Translations under genes and position numbers: made by a program
Notes under the pieces: generated by a model
The model's input: only the letters and a program-made list of their open reading frames with translations
Database searches by the model: none
What the model was told of the DNA's origin: nothing
Assembly: GCA_025060455.1 (NCBI GenBank)
Contig: JANXBY010000019.1
Location: forward strand, 1-64,000
Source: Armatimonadota bacterium
GTDB lineage: Bacteria; Sysuimicrobiota; Sysuimicrobiia; Sysuimicrobiales; Sysuimicrobiaceae
Length of the DNA stretch: 64,000 bases
Direction of reading: 5' to 3'
Shown here: positions 17,301-25,742 of the stretch, piece after piece
Layout: each line of letters starts with the position of its first letter
Numbering within the stretch: the first letter of the stretch is position 1

Positions 17301-18535
17301 AGCACGTCGAGGGGTTTGCGGGGAATCCGCACCCGGTCGAGCTGGCCGGCGCGGACCGCACGCACCGCGGCTGCGCACTGCACCAGCTCGTCGCGGGTCA
17401 GCGGGAACAGCACGCCCCTGGGGGTGCGGTCCACCCCGTGCCCCGAGCGCCCCACCCGCTGCAGCAGGGTGGCAATGGACCGGGGTGCCCCCACGTGGCA
17501 GACCAGGTCCACCGACCCGATGTCGATGCCGAGCTCCAACGAAGCCGTGGCCACCACCACCCGCAGGTCGCCGTCTTTCAGCCGCCGCTCCGCCTTCTCT
17601 CTGAGGGAGCGGGCCAGGCTGCCGTGGTGGCTGGCCACGCGGCCCTCGCCCAGGCGCAGGGTCAGCCGGTGGGCCAGGCGCTCCGCCAGGCGCCGCGTGG
17701 CCACGAACACCAAGGTGGTGCGGTGGCAAGACGCCAGCTCCGCGATGCGGTCGTAGACCTCCGCCCACACCTCGTGGGTGGCCACCGGTCCCAGGACCTG
17801 CCGCGGCACCCACACGGCCAGGTCCCACTCGCGCTGCCAGCCCACGTCCACCACCGCGCACCGGGGCCGCCCGTCGGGTCCGGTGCGCCCGGTCCCCACC
17901 AGCAGGCCTACAAGCCCCTCCACGGGATGTGCGGTGGCGCTCAGCCCGATGCGCTGCGGGGGACGAGCGGTTACCCGCTCCAGCCGCTCCAGGCTCAGGC
18001 TCAAGTGCGCGCCCCGCTTGTCCTGGGCCAGGGCGTGCAGCTCGTCCACGATCACCGTCTGCACGGTGCGGAGGAGCCCCCGGCTGCCCGGAGCCGTGAG
18101 CAACAGGTACAAGGACTCGGGGGTGGTGATGAGCACGTGGGGCGGCCTGCGCTTCATGCGCTCGCGGTCCCGGGCCAGGGTGTCGCCGGTGCGCACCGCC
18201 ACCCGCACCTCGGGCAGCTGGTGGCCCAGGGCGCGGGCCGGCTGCCGGATCTGCCGCAGGGGCTCTTCCAGGTTCCGCTGGACGTCGGCGCTCAGGGCCC
18301 GCAGGGGAGAGACGTACAGCACACGGGTCTCGTCGGGGAGGGGGTCGGTGGACACTAGCTCGCTCAGGGCCCACAGGAAGGCAGCCAGGGTCTTGCCCGA
18401 CCCCGTAGGCGCCACCAGCAGGGCGTGCTGGCCGGAGGCCACCACCTGCCAGCCCTGCTCCTGCACCGGCGTGGGACGGCCGAAGGTGCTGACGAACCAG
18501 TCCAGGATCGCGGGGTGGAAGGACGGGAGGGTCAC
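14321..18535 (-). CDS. lhr: Lhr-type ATP-dependent helicase
   Basis: A 1404-residue superfamily 2 helicase. Motifs in order: a Q-type start PTPVQEQGWQ, Walker A APTGSGKTLAAFLWAL near residue 42, TTPESLYLLLT, the Walker B box DELHALAQDKRGAHL, SATAHPVEGL, SHHGSLARSLREKAE and the motif VI region VGRSGH. The long C-terminal half is the Lhr-specific part, with winged-helix and beta-barrel domains. Lhr helicases unwind DNA and RNA:DNA hybrids and are tied to repair. GTG 18535 is 9 bp after the uvrA stop with AAGGAA overlapping that stop, so the genes are co-transcribed. The length matches full-size Lhr. Confidence 0.94.
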   Translation of the reverse strand: MTLPSFHPAILDWFVSTFGRPTPVQEQGWQVVASGQHALLVAPTGSGKTLAAFLWALSELVSTDPLPDETRVLYVSPLRALSADVQRNLEEPLRQIRQPARALGHQLPEVRVAVRTGDTLARDRERMKRRPPHVLITTPESLYLLLTAPGSRGLLRTVQTVIVDELHALAQDKRGAHLSLSLERLERVTARPPQRIGLSATAHPVEGLVGLLVGTGRTGPDGRPRCAVVDVGWQREWDLAVWVPRQVLGPVATHEVWAEVYDRIAELASCHRTTLVFVATRRLAERLAHRLTLRLGEGRVASHHGSLARSLREKAERRLKDGDLRVVVATASLELGIDIGSVDLVCHVGAPRSIATLLQRVGRSGHGVDRTPRGVLFPLTRDELVQCAAAVRAVRAGQLDRVRIPRKPLDVLAQQLAAEAAAEPCHVEDLWRLARGAYPYRELRREEFEQVLAMLADGVAPSRGRAGALVHWDRTTGIVRGRRGTRTLALTSGGAIPETFEYDVVAEPDEKPVGRVNEDFAVESQAGDVFLLGNTSWRVRRVESSGRVRVEAAGGAPPTIPFWLGEAPARTPELSQAVSDLREEVARRAADPESAAQWLVEEAGLDWAGAQQVVDYVRETLAVLGCVPTQRRVVAERFFDEAGGMQLVLHAPFGARITRAWGLALRKRFCLTFDFELQAAATDDGVVLSLGQQHSFPLEAIFGFVRPHTARKDLLQATLQSPLFATRWRQAANRALAVPRRWGGRRVPPQIQRMRAEDLLAAIFPEQVGCQDNHTGPIDPPDHPLVNQTLLDCLEDAMDLEGLVAVVEAVERGDIQTVAVDTPQPSPASHEILSANPYAFLDDAPLEERRARAVRLRRVDPELASGPGALDPEAIEEVRAQAQPDVRDPDELHDLLQTVVFLPDPAAEPWEESARELVRMGRAVRVQAPGLSGYAARERAAAVHLLWPAARVWPDVPIQPEQERERALRDLVAGWMLYTGPVTASQLGARLGLAPEDVRVGLAALEGLGVVLRGRFTPSEAEEEWCERRLLSRIHRLTVEKLRREMEPTSPADFVRFLLRWQHVHPGTQLHGRAGLLEILRQLQGFELPAGAWEQWVLPARLARYDPRELDSLCLAGLVAWGRIQPGSVEEAREATRPPRLARNTPIAFVLREELSAYLLPVPPPARLSPLAREVDAWLRSRGACFLSDVARALGRLAAEVEEALWELVAAGRATGDGMDGLRSLLWRGQRRPRRGRLRVLTGRLPPPAGRWAPWGEAPAIPDSERLERLAEQMLRRYGVVFREVLTRERAAPPWRELVRIFRRWEAQGRIRGGRFVSGFAGEQFALPEAVEALRAVRRTVARDETVVLSAADPLNLVGVLVPGDRLPPSTGVGIVFKDGAAVEVGPLGALLRRVGASAPAGAL

Positions 18536-18544
18536 CGCCGTTCC

Positions 18545-21445
18545 TTACCGTCCCGCCACGCCGGCACCCACCGCGCCCGCCCGCGCGCGCAGCCGGCGCC
18601 GGGCCTGCTCCACCTTCTCGGGGTCCAGCATCTTCCGGAGGAACTGCCCGGTGTACGACTCCTCTTGGGCCGCCACCTCCTCCGGCGTACCCTCCGCCAC
18701 CACGCGCCCGCCCAGCTCCCCGCCCTCCGGGCCCAGGTCGATGACCCAGTCCGCGGTCTTGATCACGTCCAGGTTGTGCTCGATCACCACCACGGTGTTG
18801 CCCGCGTCCACCAGCCGGTGGAGGACCTGCAGCAGCCGCTCCACGTCTGCGAAGTGCAGCCCCACGGTGGGCTCGTCCAGGATGTACACCGTGCGGCCGG
18901 TGTCGCGCCGGGACAGCTCCGCGGCCAGCTTCACCCGCTGTGCCTCGCCGCCGGACAGGGTGGTGGCGGGCTGGCCCAGCTGGATGTAGCCCAGCCCCAC
19001 GTCCTGCAGGGTCTGCAGCTTCCGCCGCAGGCGGGGGATGGCGGAGAAGAACTCCAGCGCCTCGTCCACGGTCATCTCCAGGACGTCCGCGATGCTCTTC
19101 CCGCGGTACAGCACCTGGAGGGTCTCCCGGTTATAGCGCTTCCCCTTGCACACCTCGCAGGGCACGTACACGTCCGGCAGGAAGTGCATCTCGATGCGGA
19201 CGATCCCATCCCCCTCGCAGGCCTCGCACCGCCCGCCCCGGACGTTGAAGGAGAACCGGCCGGGCCCGTAGCCCCGCAACCGTGCCTCCGGGGTGGCGGC
19301 GAACAGCTCCCGGATCAGGTCGAAGGTCTTCGTGTAAGTGGCGGGGTTGCTGCGGGGCGTGCGGCCGATGGGCGACTGGTCGATCTCGATGACCTTGTCC
19401 ACCAACTCCCAGCCCTCCAGGCCGTCGTGGGCGCCGGGACGGGTCCGTGTCCCCATGACCTTCTGGGCCAGGGCACGGTACAGGATCTCATCCACCAGGG
19501 TGGACTTTCCGGACCCCGACACCCCCGTGACGCACACGAACAGACCCAGGGGGAAGGCCACGTCGATGCCTTTCAGGTTGTGCTCCCGGGCCCCGCGGAC
19601 CACCAGCCACCTGCCCTGCGGGGGCCGGCGCACGGCGGGCACGGGGATCCGCCGCTCCCCCGACAGGTACCGCCCTGTGACGGACCGCTTCTCCCGGATC
19701 ACGTCCTCCAGGGTGCCGGACACCACGATCTCGCCCCCGTGCTTGCCCGCCCCCGGGCCGATGTCCACGATCCAGTCCGCGGATCGGATGGTGTCCTCGT
19801 CGTGCTCCACCACGATGATGGTGTTGCCCAGGTCCCGGAGGCGCTTGAGCGTGTCGATGAGCCGGTGGTTGTCCCGCTGGTGGAGGCCGATGCTGGGCTC
19901 GTCCAGCACGTACAGCACCCCCATGAGCCCCGAGCCGATCTGGGTGGCCAGGCGGATGCGTTGCGCCTCCCCGCCCGAGAGGGTGTTGGCCATGCGGTCC
20001 AAAGTCAGGTAGTCCAGCCCCACGTTCACCAGGAAGCCCAGCCGGCTGCGGATCTCCTTCAGCACCTGGTGGGCGATGAGCTCCTCCCGCTCCGACAGCC
20101 GCAACGTCTCGAAGAACTCCAGGCACTGTCGCACCGTGAGGGCGGTAACCTCCGCGATGTTGCGGCCGCCCACCCGCACGCTCAGGCTCTCCCGCTTCAG
20201 CCGCGCGCCCCGGCACTCCGGACACGGCACCAGGCTCATGTACCGCTCGATCTCCTCCTTCACCGCCTCCGAGTCCGTCTCCCGGTACCGCCGCTCCAGG
20301 TAGTAGACCACCCCCTCGAACTCCGTCTCGTACGACCGCAGGATCCCGTAGCGGTTGTGGTACCGGAGCCGGATGGGCCGGTCCGACCCGTACAGCAACA
20401 CCTTCACGAAGGACCGGGGCAGCTGGCGCAGGGGCGTCCTCCAGTCCACCCCGTACGCCTGGGCCAGGGACCGCAGCAGCTGCTCGTAGTACTCCGCGGT
20501 GCTGGCCGCCCACGGCACCACCGCGCCGTCAGCCAGGGACTTGTCTGGGTCCAGGACCAGCTCGGGATCCACCTGCTGGCGGTAGCCCAGGCCGGAGCAC
20601 TTCGGGCAGGCCCCGTAGGGGCTGTTGAAGGAGAAGATGCGGGGCTCCACCTCCGGCAGGCTGGTGCCGTGCTCCGGGCACGCGAAGGCGGTGGAGAAGG
20701 TCAGCAGCTCGCCGTCGGGGGCGTCCGTCTGCCGCCACACGTACGCCAGGCCCTGGCCCAGCTTGAGGGCGGTTTCCACGGACTCGTGCAGCCGGGAGCG
20801 CGCCTCCGGCTTGGTGACCAGCCGGTCCACCACCACCTCCACGTCGTGCTTGCGGTTCTTGTCCAGCACGATGGATTCCGACAGGTCGTACAGCACCCCG
20901 TCCACCCGCACCCGGGCGAAGCCCTGGCGCCGCAGGTCTTCGAACAGCTGGCGGTACTCCCCCTTGCGCCCCCGCACCACGGGGCCGAGAACATAGATGC
21001 GGCTGCCCTCCGGCAGCGCCAGCACCCGGTCCACGATCTGCTCCGGGGTCTGCCGGGCGATGGGCCGGTCGCACACCGGGCAGTGGGGCTGCCCGATGCG
21101 GGCGAACAGCAGCCGTAGGTAGTCGTAGATCTCCGTCACGGTCCCCACCGTGGACCGGGGGTTGCGGGGGGCGCCTTTTTGGTCGATGGATACCGCGGGG
21201 GACAGGCCGTCGATGCTGTCCACGTCGGGCTTCTCCATCAGGCCCAGGAACTGCCGGGCGTACGCGGAAAGGCTCTCGACATACTTGCGCTGGCCCTCCG
21301 CGTAGATGGTGTCGAAGGCCAGGGTGGACTTGCCGGACCCCGAGATCCCCGTGAACACCACCAGCTTGTCCCGGGGAATCTCCACGGTCACGTTCTTGAG
21401 GTTGTGCTCTCGTGCACCGCGAACGACGATGCGATCTAGGGGCAT
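18545..21445 (-). CDS. uvrA: Excinuclease ABC subunit A
   Basis: UvrA is the ATP-dependent damage sensor that loads UvrB. The 966-residue protein is a tandem ABC ATPase with Walker A motifs GISGSGKST (near residue 31) and GVSGSGKST (near residue 640) and two LSGGEAQR signatures. Zinc-binding clusters are present: CPVC, CPKC and CPEC in the first half, and CEACEGDG with CEVCKGKRY in the second. I chose ATG 21445 because GGAGGG lies 5 nt upstream. It is followed by lhr and preceded, 14 bp upstream, by a small VOC gene. Confidence 0.97.
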   Translation of the reverse strand: MPLDRIVVRGAREHNLKNVTVEIPRDKLVVFTGISGSGKSTLAFDTIYAEGQRKYVESLSAYARQFLGLMEKPDVDSIDGLSPAVSIDQKGAPRNPRSTVGTVTEIYDYLRLLFARIGQPHCPVCDRPIARQTPEQIVDRVLALPEGSRIYVLGPVVRGRKGEYRQLFEDLRRQGFARVRVDGVLYDLSESIVLDKNRKHDVEVVVDRLVTKPEARSRLHESVETALKLGQGLAYVWRQTDAPDGELLTFSTAFACPEHGTSLPEVEPRIFSFNSPYGACPKCSGLGYRQQVDPELVLDPDKSLADGAVVPWAASTAEYYEQLLRSLAQAYGVDWRTPLRQLPRSFVKVLLYGSDRPIRLRYHNRYGILRSYETEFEGVVYYLERRYRETDSEAVKEEIERYMSLVPCPECRGARLKRESLSVRVGGRNIAEVTALTVRQCLEFFETLRLSEREELIAHQVLKEIRSRLGFLVNVGLDYLTLDRMANTLSGGEAQRIRLATQIGSGLMGVLYVLDEPSIGLHQRDNHRLIDTLKRLRDLGNTIIVVEHDEDTIRSADWIVDIGPGAGKHGGEIVVSGTLEDVIREKRSVTGRYLSGERRIPVPAVRRPPQGRWLVVRGAREHNLKGIDVAFPLGLFVCVTGVSGSGKSTLVDEILYRALAQKVMGTRTRPGAHDGLEGWELVDKVIEIDQSPIGRTPRSNPATYTKTFDLIRELFAATPEARLRGYGPGRFSFNVRGGRCEACEGDGIVRIEMHFLPDVYVPCEVCKGKRYNRETLQVLYRGKSIADVLEMTVDEALEFFSAIPRLRRKLQTLQDVGLGYIQLGQPATTLSGGEAQRVKLAAELSRRDTGRTVYILDEPTVGLHFADVERLLQVLHRLVDAGNTVVVIEHNLDVIKTADWVIDLGPEGGELGGRVVAEGTPEEVAAQEESYTGQFLRKMLDPEKVEQARRRLRARAGAVGAGVAGR

Positions 21446-21459
21446 GGTCCCTCCGAACT

Positions 21460-21888
21460 TCAGGGCGCGGTGGCCAAGGCCTCCTCCGGGAACGCTTCCT
21501 CCAGCTCCCACTCCTGCGCGGGGCCCTCCTCCGCCATGAGCTCCACCTGGTTGCCGAACGGGTCCCAGCAGAACAGCCGCCGCACGCCGGGCCGCGGGGG
21601 TGCGTCCTCCACGCGAACCCCGTGGGTGGCGAGCAGGGCTCGGGCCGCCTCCAGGTCGTCCACCTCAAAGCAAACGTGGCGGCGCGAGGGTGGGCTTCCC
21701 GCACCCGGTTCGATGTCCACGTGGACCTCGCAGTTGGGGGTCCAGAACCACACCCCGCCCCGCTCCCAAAGCGGCGCCGGCTTGGGGATCTCCCGCAGGC
21801 CCAGCAGCCGGCCGTAAAACCACCGCGCCTGCGCTTCCCCGCCCGGCGGGGCTGTGATCAGAACGTGGTTCACCCGCACCACCCGCAT
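21460..21888 (-). CDS. VOC-family (glyoxalase/bleomycin-resistance fold) protein
   Basis: A 142-residue single-domain protein. It starts [20 protein letters not shown] and ends with [13 protein letters not shown], the typical metal-ligand Glu strand of glyoxalase-like proteins; [10 protein letters not shown] supplies a central His. Such proteins may be lyases, dioxygenases or binding proteins, so no substrate is proposed. The start ATG 21888 has GTGGGAGG close upstream (2 nt), so GTG a few codons later is possible. It sits between uvrB and uvrA, 14 bp before uvrA, and so probably in the same transcript. Confidence 0.8.
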   Translation of the reverse strand: MRVVRVNHVLITAPPGGEAQARWFYGRLLGLREIPKPAPLWERGGVWFWTPNCEVHVDIEPGAGSPPSRRHVCFEVDDLEAARALLATHGVRVEDAPPRPGVRRLFCWDPFGNQVELMAEEGPAQEWELEEAFPEEALATAP

Positions 21889-21993
21889 GGCCTCCCACCT
21901 CCAGCACCCGGCGGGCCGGACCTCCCCACAATCGCCGCGCGATTTTGGGAACCCGGTCCACACCGCCGGTTCCGCGTTCCATCGGACAGGAGC

Positions 21994-24120
21994 CTAGCGA
22001 CGCCCCCGGCTCCGGCCCGGCCGCCCCCCGCGCCCGGCACCCCGCCCGCCCGCGGGCGCGAAGTAGGGCTCCCCCAGGCCCTTTTTCAGCTCCGCGATCT
22101 GGTCCCGCAGCTTGGCGGCCTTCTCGAACTCCAGGTTGGCCGCGGCCCTGCGCATCTCCCGTTCCAGCCGATCCACGGTCGCCTGGAGTTCTTCCGGGCT
22201 GAGGAGGAGCAGACGCGCCACCTCCCACGGGACCGTGGCGCCCTGCTCTTCCACAAGCCGCACCATCTCCTCCGCCGTCAGGATCTCGCCCGACCGGGGA
22301 TGGTACTCCTCCTGGGGTTCGGCCACCTGCTCCAGCTCGATGAGGTCCCGGATGGGCTTCTGAACCGTCTGGGGGGTGATGCCGTGCTCCTCGTTGTATC
22401 GCAGCTGGATCTGGCGGCGGCGGTTGGTCTCCTCGATGGCCCGGCGCATGGACTCCGTGACCTCGTCCGCGTAGAGGATCACCCGGCCGGACACGTTGCG
22501 GGCCGCCCGGCCCATGGTCTGAATGAGGGCGGTCTCCGACCGCAGGTAGCCCTCGCGGTCCGCGTCCAGCACCGCGACCAGGGACACCTCCGGCAGGTCC
22601 AACCCCTCCCGCAGGAGGTTGATCCCCACCAGCACGTCGTAGGTGCCCAGCCGCAGGTCCTTGAGGATCTGCACCCGCTCCAGGGTGTCGATCTCCGAGT
22701 GCAGGTAGTGCACCTTCAGCCCCATCTCCTGCAGGTAGCTGGTCAGGTCCTCCGCCATGCGCTTCGTGAGGGTGGTCACCAGGGTACGCTCTTTCCGCTC
22801 CACCTGGGCCCGGATCTCCGCCAGCAGGTCGTCCACCTGGCCCCGCGCGGGACGTACTTCCACCTGCGGGTCCACCAGCCCCGTGGGCCGCACGATCTGC
22901 TCGACCACCCGCCTGCTGACCCCCAGCTCGAACGGCCCCGGGGTGGCGGACACGAACACGCACTGGTGGATCAACTGCTCGAACTCGTCCCACCGCAGGG
23001 GCCGGTTGTCGTAGGCGGAGGGCAGCCGCCAGCCGTAGTCCACCAGGTTCTTTTTCCGCGCCCGGTCGCCCTCGTGCATCCCCTTGATCTGTGGCACGGT
23101 GACGTGGGACTCGTCGATGAACATCAGGTAGTCTCGGGGGAAGTAGTCCAGCAGGCAGCCCGGCCGCTCACCCGGAGCCCGCCCGTCCAGGTGGCGGGAG
23201 TAGTTCTCGATGCCCGGGCAGTAGCCGGTCTCCCGGAGCATCTCCATGTCGTACCGGGTCCGGAACTCCAGCCGCTGCGCCTCCAGGAGCTTGCCCTGGG
23301 ACCGGAACCACGCCACCCGCTCCTGGAGCTCCGCTTCGATGCTCCGCAGGGCCCGCTCCAGGCGGTCCTCCGTGGTGACCCAGTGCTTGGCGGGCCAGAT
23401 GGCCACCACATCCTTCTCCTCCAGCACCTCCCCTGTGAGCGGGTCCAGCTCCAGGATCCGGTCCACCTCGTCCCCGAACAGCTCCACCCGCACCGCCCGC
23501 TCCTCGTAGCTGGGGAACACCTCGATCACGTCTCCCCGGGCCCGGAACCGGCCGCGGGCGAAGTCCACGTCGTTTCGCTCGTACTGCACGTCCACCAGCC
23601 GCCGCAGGATCTCCTCGCGGGTCCGGCGCTCACCCCGCCGCAGCACCAACACCACCTCGCGGTAGTCCTCCGGACGGCCCAGGCCGTAGATGCAAGACAC
23701 GGAGGCCACCACGATCACGTCCCGGCGCTCCATGAGGGCCTTGGTGGTGGCATGGCGCAGGCGGTCGATCTCGTCGTTGATGCTGGCGTCCTTGGCGATG
23801 TACAGGTCCGTCTGCGGGACGTACGCCTCCGGCTGGTAGTAGTCGTAGTACGACACGAAGTACCGCACCGCGTTGTGGGGGAAGAACTGCCGGAACTCGC
23901 TATACAGCTGCGCGGCGAGGGTCTTGTTGTGGGCAATGACCAGGGTGGGCTTCTGGACCCGCTCGATGACCCGAGCCATGGTGTAGGTCTTGCCGGAGCC
24001 CGTGACCCCGAGCAGGGTGGTGTACCTGTGCCCGGCCCGCAGGCTTTCCACCAGCTGCTCGATGGCCTTGGGCTGGTCGCCCCGGGGCGGCAGGTCGGTG
24101 ACCATCTGGAACCGGCTCAC
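21994..24120 (-). CDS. uvrB: Excinuclease ABC subunit B
   Basis: UvrB verifies damage and recruits UvrC. The 708-residue protein has Walker [11 protein letters not shown] (about residue 38), the damage-probing beta-hairpin region [31 protein letters not shown], the helicase motifs SATPGPFEL and QTMGRAARN, and a C-terminal UVR motif ([20 protein letters not shown]) for UvrC contact. A Gly/Arg-rich tail of about 20 residues follows. It starts at GTG 24120 with GGGGGA upstream and a perfect TATAAT at 24152 to 24147, about 27 nt before the start. Confidence 0.97.
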   Translation of the reverse strand: MSRFQMVTDLPPRGDQPKAIEQLVESLRAGHRYTTLLGVTGSGKTYTMARVIERVQKPTLVIAHNKTLAAQLYSEFRQFFPHNAVRYFVSYYDYYQPEAYVPQTDLYIAKDASINDEIDRLRHATTKALMERRDVIVVASVSCIYGLGRPEDYREVVLVLRRGERRTREEILRRLVDVQYERNDVDFARGRFRARGDVIEVFPSYEERAVRVELFGDEVDRILELDPLTGEVLEEKDVVAIWPAKHWVTTEDRLERALRSIEAELQERVAWFRSQGKLLEAQRLEFRTRYDMEMLRETGYCPGIENYSRHLDGRAPGERPGCLLDYFPRDYLMFIDESHVTVPQIKGMHEGDRARKKNLVDYGWRLPSAYDNRPLRWDEFEQLIHQCVFVSATPGPFELGVSRRVVEQIVRPTGLVDPQVEVRPARGQVDDLLAEIRAQVERKERTLVTTLTKRMAEDLTSYLQEMGLKVHYLHSEIDTLERVQILKDLRLGTYDVLVGINLLREGLDLPEVSLVAVLDADREGYLRSETALIQTMGRAARNVSGRVILYADEVTESMRRAIEETNRRRQIQLRYNEEHGITPQTVQKPIRDLIELEQVAEPQEEYHPRSGEILTAEEMVRLVEEQGATVPWEVARLLLLSPEELQATVDRLEREMRRAAANLEFEKAAKLRDQIAELKKGLGEPYFAPAGGRGAGRGGRPGRSRGRR

Positions 24121-24146
24121 GGCTCGATCCCCCAGCGTAACAGTGA

Positions 24147-24152
24147 ATTATA
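24147..24152 (-). promoter_or_regulatory. -10 element of the uvrB promoter
   Basis: A perfect TATAAT on the minus strand, 26 nt upstream of GTG 24120, in the gap between coaE and uvrB. No clear TTGACA lies 17 bp further up (GGAAGG is there). The A+T block stands out in otherwise GC-rich DNA. Confidence 0.55.
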
Positions 24153-24201
24153 TCCCTCCGCCGCGGCCGCCTTCCACGCGCCGGCAGGATCCCGCGCGCC
24201 T

Positions 24202-24807
24202 CTAAGGGTCCCGGGACACCGCTTCCCATACCGCCCGCACCTGCTCCGCGGTCCGGTGCAGGTCCCCGTCGTTGTCCACCACCCAGCGGGCGTGCTCTAG
24301 CTTTTCCCGCAGCGGCCGCTGTGCCCCCAGCCGGCGCTGGGCTTCCTCCTCCCCCAGGCCGTCCCGCTGCTGCAACCGCCGCAGCTGGGTCTGGGGCGAG
24401 GCGTACACCACGATGGCGGGTAGCCCCTCCACCTCGGGAAGCGGTACGTCGAACAGCAGGGGGATGTCCAGCACCACCACCGCGTCCGGCCTTCTCTGGC
24501 GGATGTGTTCCACCTCCTCGCGCATCCGGTCCCGCACCCGCGGATGCACGATGGCGTTGAGCTGCTGGCGGCGCTGGGGGTCCGAGAACACCACCTCCGC
24601 CAGCTTCCTGCGGTCCAGCTCGCCCGTGGGCAGGAGGAACTCCGGGCCGAAGGCCGCCACGATCTCCCGCAGCGCGGGGCTGCCAGGTGCGACCACCTCC
24701 CGGGCCAGGGCGTCGGCGTCCACCACCTCCGCGCCCAGCTGCCGGAGCATGCGTGCCACCGTGCTTTTGCCGCTGGCGATGCCGCCCGTGAGGGCCACCA
24801 GCTTCAT
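24202..24807 (-). CDS. coaE: Dephospho-CoA kinase
   Basis: It phosphorylates the ribose 3'-OH of dephospho-CoA, the last step of CoA synthesis. The 201-residue P-loop kinase starts MKLVALTGGIASGKSTVARM with its Walker A motif, then VVDADALAREVV and the CoaE signature VVLDIPLLFD. The start ATG 24807 overlaps the stop of the NUDIX-MOSC gene (ATGA), which argues against the longer in-frame start. polA, NUDIX-MOSC and coaE form one overlapping run. Confidence 0.95.
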   Translation of the reverse strand: MKLVALTGGIASGKSTVARMLRQLGAEVVDADALAREVVAPGSPALREIVAAFGPEFLLPTGELDRRKLAEVVFSDPQRRQQLNAIVHPRVRDRMREEVEHIRQRRPDAVVVLDIPLLFDVPLPEVEGLPAIVVYASPQTQLRRLQQRDGLGEEEAQRRLGAQRPLREKLEHARWVVDNDGDLHRTAEQVRAVWEAVSRDP

Positions 24808-25742
24808 CCGGCCGCGTCCACGAGCTCCACCAGGTCCCCGGCCCGCACCACGCCGCATCGTTCCACCCGGGCGTACACCCGCGCCTCCCCCGGGTGGTGG
24901 TCAGGGTGTACGCGCGCGATGTTTCCACCCAGGAAGCTGTGCCGGATGGTAGCACACGGGGTGGTGTAGCGGGTCACCGCCAGCTCCACCCCGCCTACCC
25001 GCACCCGCGCACCAGGCCGTACCCTGGCCCAGCTCAGGCCCGCCACGGTGAGGTTTTCCCCCAAGCTCCCGGGACGCACGGGGTGGCCTTCCGCCCGCAG
25101 CCTCTGCAGGACTTCCAGGGAGAACAGGCACACCGCCCGCTCTGGGCCCCCGTGGTGGCGGGTGTCGTTGTGGAGGTCGCCCTCCAGGCCCTCCAGCCCC
25201 ACCCGCGCTTCCCACACCGGGCTCTTGGGAACCCCGCCCCGGGACACGTTGAGCCGGTAGGCCACGCCCACCTGGCGCCCTAGCTCCACTACACGGCCCT
25301 CCTCCAGGTGCTCTGCCCGTCCGTCGAACCGGAACTCGGCCCACACCCGCCGCCCCTCCAGCACCCTCGGGAGCCAGAACCGGTCGTCCTCCCACATGGC
25401 GTCCAGGGGGAGGTCTTCCATCCGGTACCAGCCCAGCGTGCCCTCGCGCCCCGCCACCGGAGAGCCGGAGAAACGGTGACATGTGAACACGTACACCACC
25501 CACGAGGGCAGCTCCTCGTCGCCGAAGCGGAACCGGAGCACCCCCGCGAAGCTGAGGTCCTGGACGGCCAGGCCCGTCTCCTCCCACACCTCTCGGGCTG
25601 CCCCGTCCTCCGGGTCCTCGCCGGGCAGCAGCTTTCCGCCCGGGCCGTTCCACTTCCCCCCGCCCCACAGGCCCTCCGCCTTCCTCAGGAGGAGCACCTG
25701 CCCGTCCCGCACCGGAAAACACAGGGTGGCGTACGTGGTCAT
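24804..25742 (-). CDS. NUDIX hydrolase - MOSC domain fusion
   Basis: A 312-residue two-domain protein. Residues 1-145 form a NUDIX hydrolase with a perfect box at 36-58 (G-x5-E-x7-REVWEETGL). The approach WGGGKWNGPGGK resembles MTH1/MutT-type enzymes that clear oxidised purine triphosphates such as 8-oxo-dGTP. Residues about 165-308 form a MOSC domain with GSLGENLTVAG and the conserved Cys in TPCATI (Cys263), as in YiiM-type molybdenum-cofactor-linked enzymes that reduce N-hydroxylated bases. It overlaps polA (ATGA) at its start and coaE (ATGA) at its end. One protein thus joins two kinds of nucleotide clean-up, if both domains are active; that role is inference. Confidence 0.88.
   Translation of the reverse strand: MTTYATLCFPVRDGQVLLLRKAEGLWGGGKWNGPGGKLLPGEDPEDGAAREVWEETGLAVQDLSFAGVLRFRFGDEELPSWVVYVFTCHRFSGSPVAGREGTLGWYRMEDLPLDAMWEDDRFWLPRVLEGRRVWAEFRFDGRAEHLEEGRVVELGRQVGVAYRLNVSRGGVPKSPVWEARVGLEGLEGDLHNDTRHHGGPERAVCLFSLEVLQRLRAEGHPVRPGSLGENLTVAGLSWARVRPGARVRVGGVELAVTRYTTPCATIRHSFLGGNIARVHPDHHPGEARVYARVERCGVVRAGDLVELVDAAG

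Noticed and set aside
18425-24300. Very long open frames on the plus strand opposite uvrA and uvrB (897 and 962 codons)
   Set aside because: They mirror the minus-strand codons of strongly conserved genes in high-GC DNA; composition is His/Gln/Pro-rich with no motif, and they lack ribosome sites.
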